Below, piece after piece: positions 62,617 through 64,000 of a stretch of 64,000 nt of DNA. Each line of letters starts with the position of its first letter. The stretch's first letter is position 1. This stretch comes from Verrucomicrobiaceae bacterium (GTDB lineage: Bacteria > Verrucomicrobiota > Verrucomicrobiia > Verrucomicrobiales > Verrucomicrobiaceae): NCBI GenBank assembly GCA_016795465.1, contig JAEUHK010000091.1:1-64000 (forward strand), given 5' to 3'. The notes beneath the pieces are model-generated. The model had not been told where the DNA came from, made no database searches, and saw nothing but the letters and a program-made list of their open reading frames with translations. The position numbers were made by a program, and so were the translations under genes.

Positions 62617-63381
62617 ATGAAGCTCTGGAGTCTCCTCACCCTCACCACCTGCCTGCTTGTGCTTGTTGCGCAAAGCGGCTGCACAGGCGTGAAAAAGACC
62701 GGCGAGGCCAAAAAGGATGAGAAGACCGCGGAGACCCAAACCGATGCCGCGCCGCCGGTGGATGTGAGCTTCCTGCTGAGCATGGACTACAACGAGGCCC
62801 GCACGCTCAGCGCTACCTCGATGGAGTTCCCGCCGTTTTACAAGGTCGCCGCGGATACCATCGAAGTGACGAAAACGAACGCGGATGGCACACCGCGTCG
62901 TCTGCGGGCCAAAGGCCGCGTTTTCATCGAGATGAACTACCTCGAACCTGCGAAGGCGCTCTGCCAGGAGCTGCTGCTCAGTGAGGACGAGGTCATCCTG
63001 CGGGGCAAACCCGTGCTGCAACGCGGCAGCAGCACCGTCGAGGGCGCGGATGATTACACGGTGTTTTACATGTTCGGCTCGAAGCTCCGCGTCATCGGCA
63101 TGCACCGCCTTGTGAATCCCGGCCAGTTGATGGCGGGCACCGATGCCTCCGGCCTGCCCACGCTCGGTGCCTGGACGGACTCGCCAAATCCGCTGCTCCC
63201 GCCGCTGACGGAGAGCGCTGTGCCGGCGCAGGTCCGTGCTGAGCTGCAACGCGCCGCCGAGGCCGAGATGCTGCACCAGAAAACGCGTGCCGAATTCGGT
63301 CCTGCCACCCCGGAGCCGCCACCGCCGGCTCCCACGAAGAATGAAGAGAAGCCCTCTGACAAAAAGAAGGCCAAGAGCTGA
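62617..63381 (+). CDS. Exported lipoprotein-like protein with OstA/LptC-like domain
   Basis: The ATG at 62617 gives a signal segment (MKLWSLLTLTTCLLVLVAQS) followed by GC, a possible but imperfect lipobox cysteine. The body (about 75-180) contains alternating strands (RRLRAKGRVFIEMNYLEPAK; DEVILRGKPVLQRGSSTVEG; YTVFYMFGSKLRVIG), like the beta-jellyroll of LptA/LptC/OstA proteins that carry lipopolysaccharide. The C-terminus is a charged Pro-rich tail. The role in envelope biogenesis is inference. Its stop shares one base with the next start. Confidence 0.65.
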   Translation: MKLWSLLTLTTCLLVLVAQSGCTGVKKTGEAKKDEKTAETQTDAAPPVDVSFLLSMDYNEARTLSATSMEFPPFYKVAADTIEVTKTNADGTPRRLRAKGRVFIEMNYLEPAKALCQELLLSEDEVILRGKPVLQRGSSTVEGADDYTVFYMFGSKLRVIGMHRLVNPGQLMAGTDASGLPTLGAWTDSPNPLLPPLTESAVPAQVRAELQRAAEAEMLHQKTRAEFGPATPEPPPPAPTKNEEKPSDKKKAKS

Positions 63382-64000
63382 TGTCCGCCCCCGCCTCCCC
63401 TTTCCTGTTCGCCTGCTGCCGTGAAGGCTCCGAGGCCTCGCTCAAAGCCGATGTGCTCCGCCGTCATGGCACGCTGCTCACGCCCGCCTTCATGCGGCCG
63501 CAGCTCATCACGTGGAAGGCCCGTGCACCGGTCGATGAGACGTTTGATCTCGCCTCGCCCTTTGCTCGCGTCTCCGGTCTCTCGCTCGGGCCATGCCAAA
63601 CGGATGACGACATTGCCGCGAGGCTTGTGGAGCGTTCGATCAGCCGCGTGTGCCTGCATGTGTTTCCCCGCGTGGTGCCGGAGGATGGCGGTATCGACTG
63701 GCAACCGCTCGATGCCGTCCGCGACCGCCTTGCCGCGGCCTTGCAAAAGGGCGGCGTGAAGCTCGATGAAGCCGCGGAGCATGTGGTGAGCATCGTCATC
63801 GATGACAAACCGGAGGCCCCACTCTTTGCCGGACTGCGGAAACGCCGCGCCGGTGATCCCCTGCCCTCCGGCGGCCTGCCTCGCATCGCTTTGCCCGGCC
63901 ATGCGCCCTCGCGTGCGTGGTTGAAACTCGAGCAAGCCCTCGCCTGGCGTGGCTGGGACAAGCTCGACCTGCATGGTCAGACAGCCCTCGACCTCGGCTG
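63381..64000 (+). CDS. RlmM-like 23S rRNA methyltransferase, 3' end cut by window edge
   Basis: The ATG at 63381 overlaps the previous TGA by one base. About 206 residues are visible: SPFLFACCREGSEASLKADV (a THUMP-like start), SISRVCLHVFPRVVPEDGGI, and at the right edge PSRAWLKLEQALAWRGWDKL followed by DLHGQTALDLG, the beginning of a Rossmann methyltransferase fold (glycine motif expected just beyond the edge). This order fits RlmM, which 2'-O-methylates 23S rRNA. The catalytic half is outside the window. Confidence 0.78.
   Translation, partial: MSAPASPFLFACCREGSEASLKADVLRRHGTLLTPAFMRPQLITWKARAPVDETFDLASPFARVSGLSLGPCQTDDDIAARLVERSISRVCLHVFPRVVPEDGGIDWQPLDAVRDRLAAALQKGGVKLDEAAEHVVSIVIDDKPEAPLFAGLRKRRAGDPLPSGGLPRIALPGHAPSRAWLKLEQALAWRGWDKLDLHGQTALDLG

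Overview
The window is about 60% GC and looks like a chromosomal segment of a verrucomicrobial bacterium, most plausibly Verrucomicrobiaceae (Prosthecobacter/Verrucomicrobium type). The evidence is the mix of families: paired DUF1592/DUF1552 secreted proteins, a giant ThuA/dehydrogenase/HEAT/cytochrome c protein, an ECF sigma factor with a FecR-LamG partner, huge autotransporter-type beta-strand repeat proteins with a PEP-CTERM tail, and Tat-exported oxidoreductase/isomerase-like proteins. The genus is inference; no rRNA gene is present.

Layout. 1-5466: end of a giant beta-strand repeat/DNRLRE protein, then an overlapping ECF sigma/FecR-LamG pair. 5475-6330: a four-helix-bundle gene bracketed by inverted repeats. 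6392-15333: secreted heme/dehydrogenase cluster (ThuA-dehydrogenase-cytochrome, DUF1592, DUF1552), interrupted by a hairpin-bracketed tandem GxxExxY gene. 15337-20574: enolase-superfamily epimerase, citrate synthase, a tiny membrane protein, a neutral-ceramidase-like protein, a Kelch-like propeller and a small conserved protein. 20764-26130: PEP-CTERM beta-strand repeat protein. 26131-31267: an accessory zone with a 22-bp tandem array, VapBC, a vapC remnant, a DUF2971 gene, a DUF433/DUF5615 toxin-antitoxin pair, several hairpin families and three copies of the 3' end of a beta-helix gene. 31100-37773: the intact beta-helix protein, two exported proteins (one a blue-copper cupredoxin), a second DUF1552 protein and a sugar isomerase-like protein. 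37783-39102: gltX. 39149-49338: polysaccharide cluster (two glycosyltransferases, O-antigen ligase, GT4, AsnB-like amidotransferase and a flippase-GT4-GT4 fusion). 49404-59428: FHA membrane protein, menB, PfkB kinase, OmpA-like and HhH membrane proteins, tRNA-Ser, tilS, a TMTC-like TPR protein, an MBL hydrolase and a DHFR-like gene. 59625-62616: an unknown gene, then a conserved hypothetical preceded by an 18-unit 21-bp palindromic repeat array. 62617-64000: an OstA/LptC-like exported protein and the start of an RlmM-like methyltransferase.

The most unusual content is repeat-driven. There are two tandem arrays with a period near two helical turns (22 bp at 26455-27041; 21 bp at 61793-62170), single-gene islets bracketed by inverted repeats (four-helix bundle, GxxExxY), GTAG-headed REP-like hairpins that begin at stop codons, a double hairpin read in frame inside a beta-helix gene, and a toxin-antitoxin pair lying between duplicated gene 3' ends. 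No RAYT transposase, integrase, CRISPR array or classical IS was seen.
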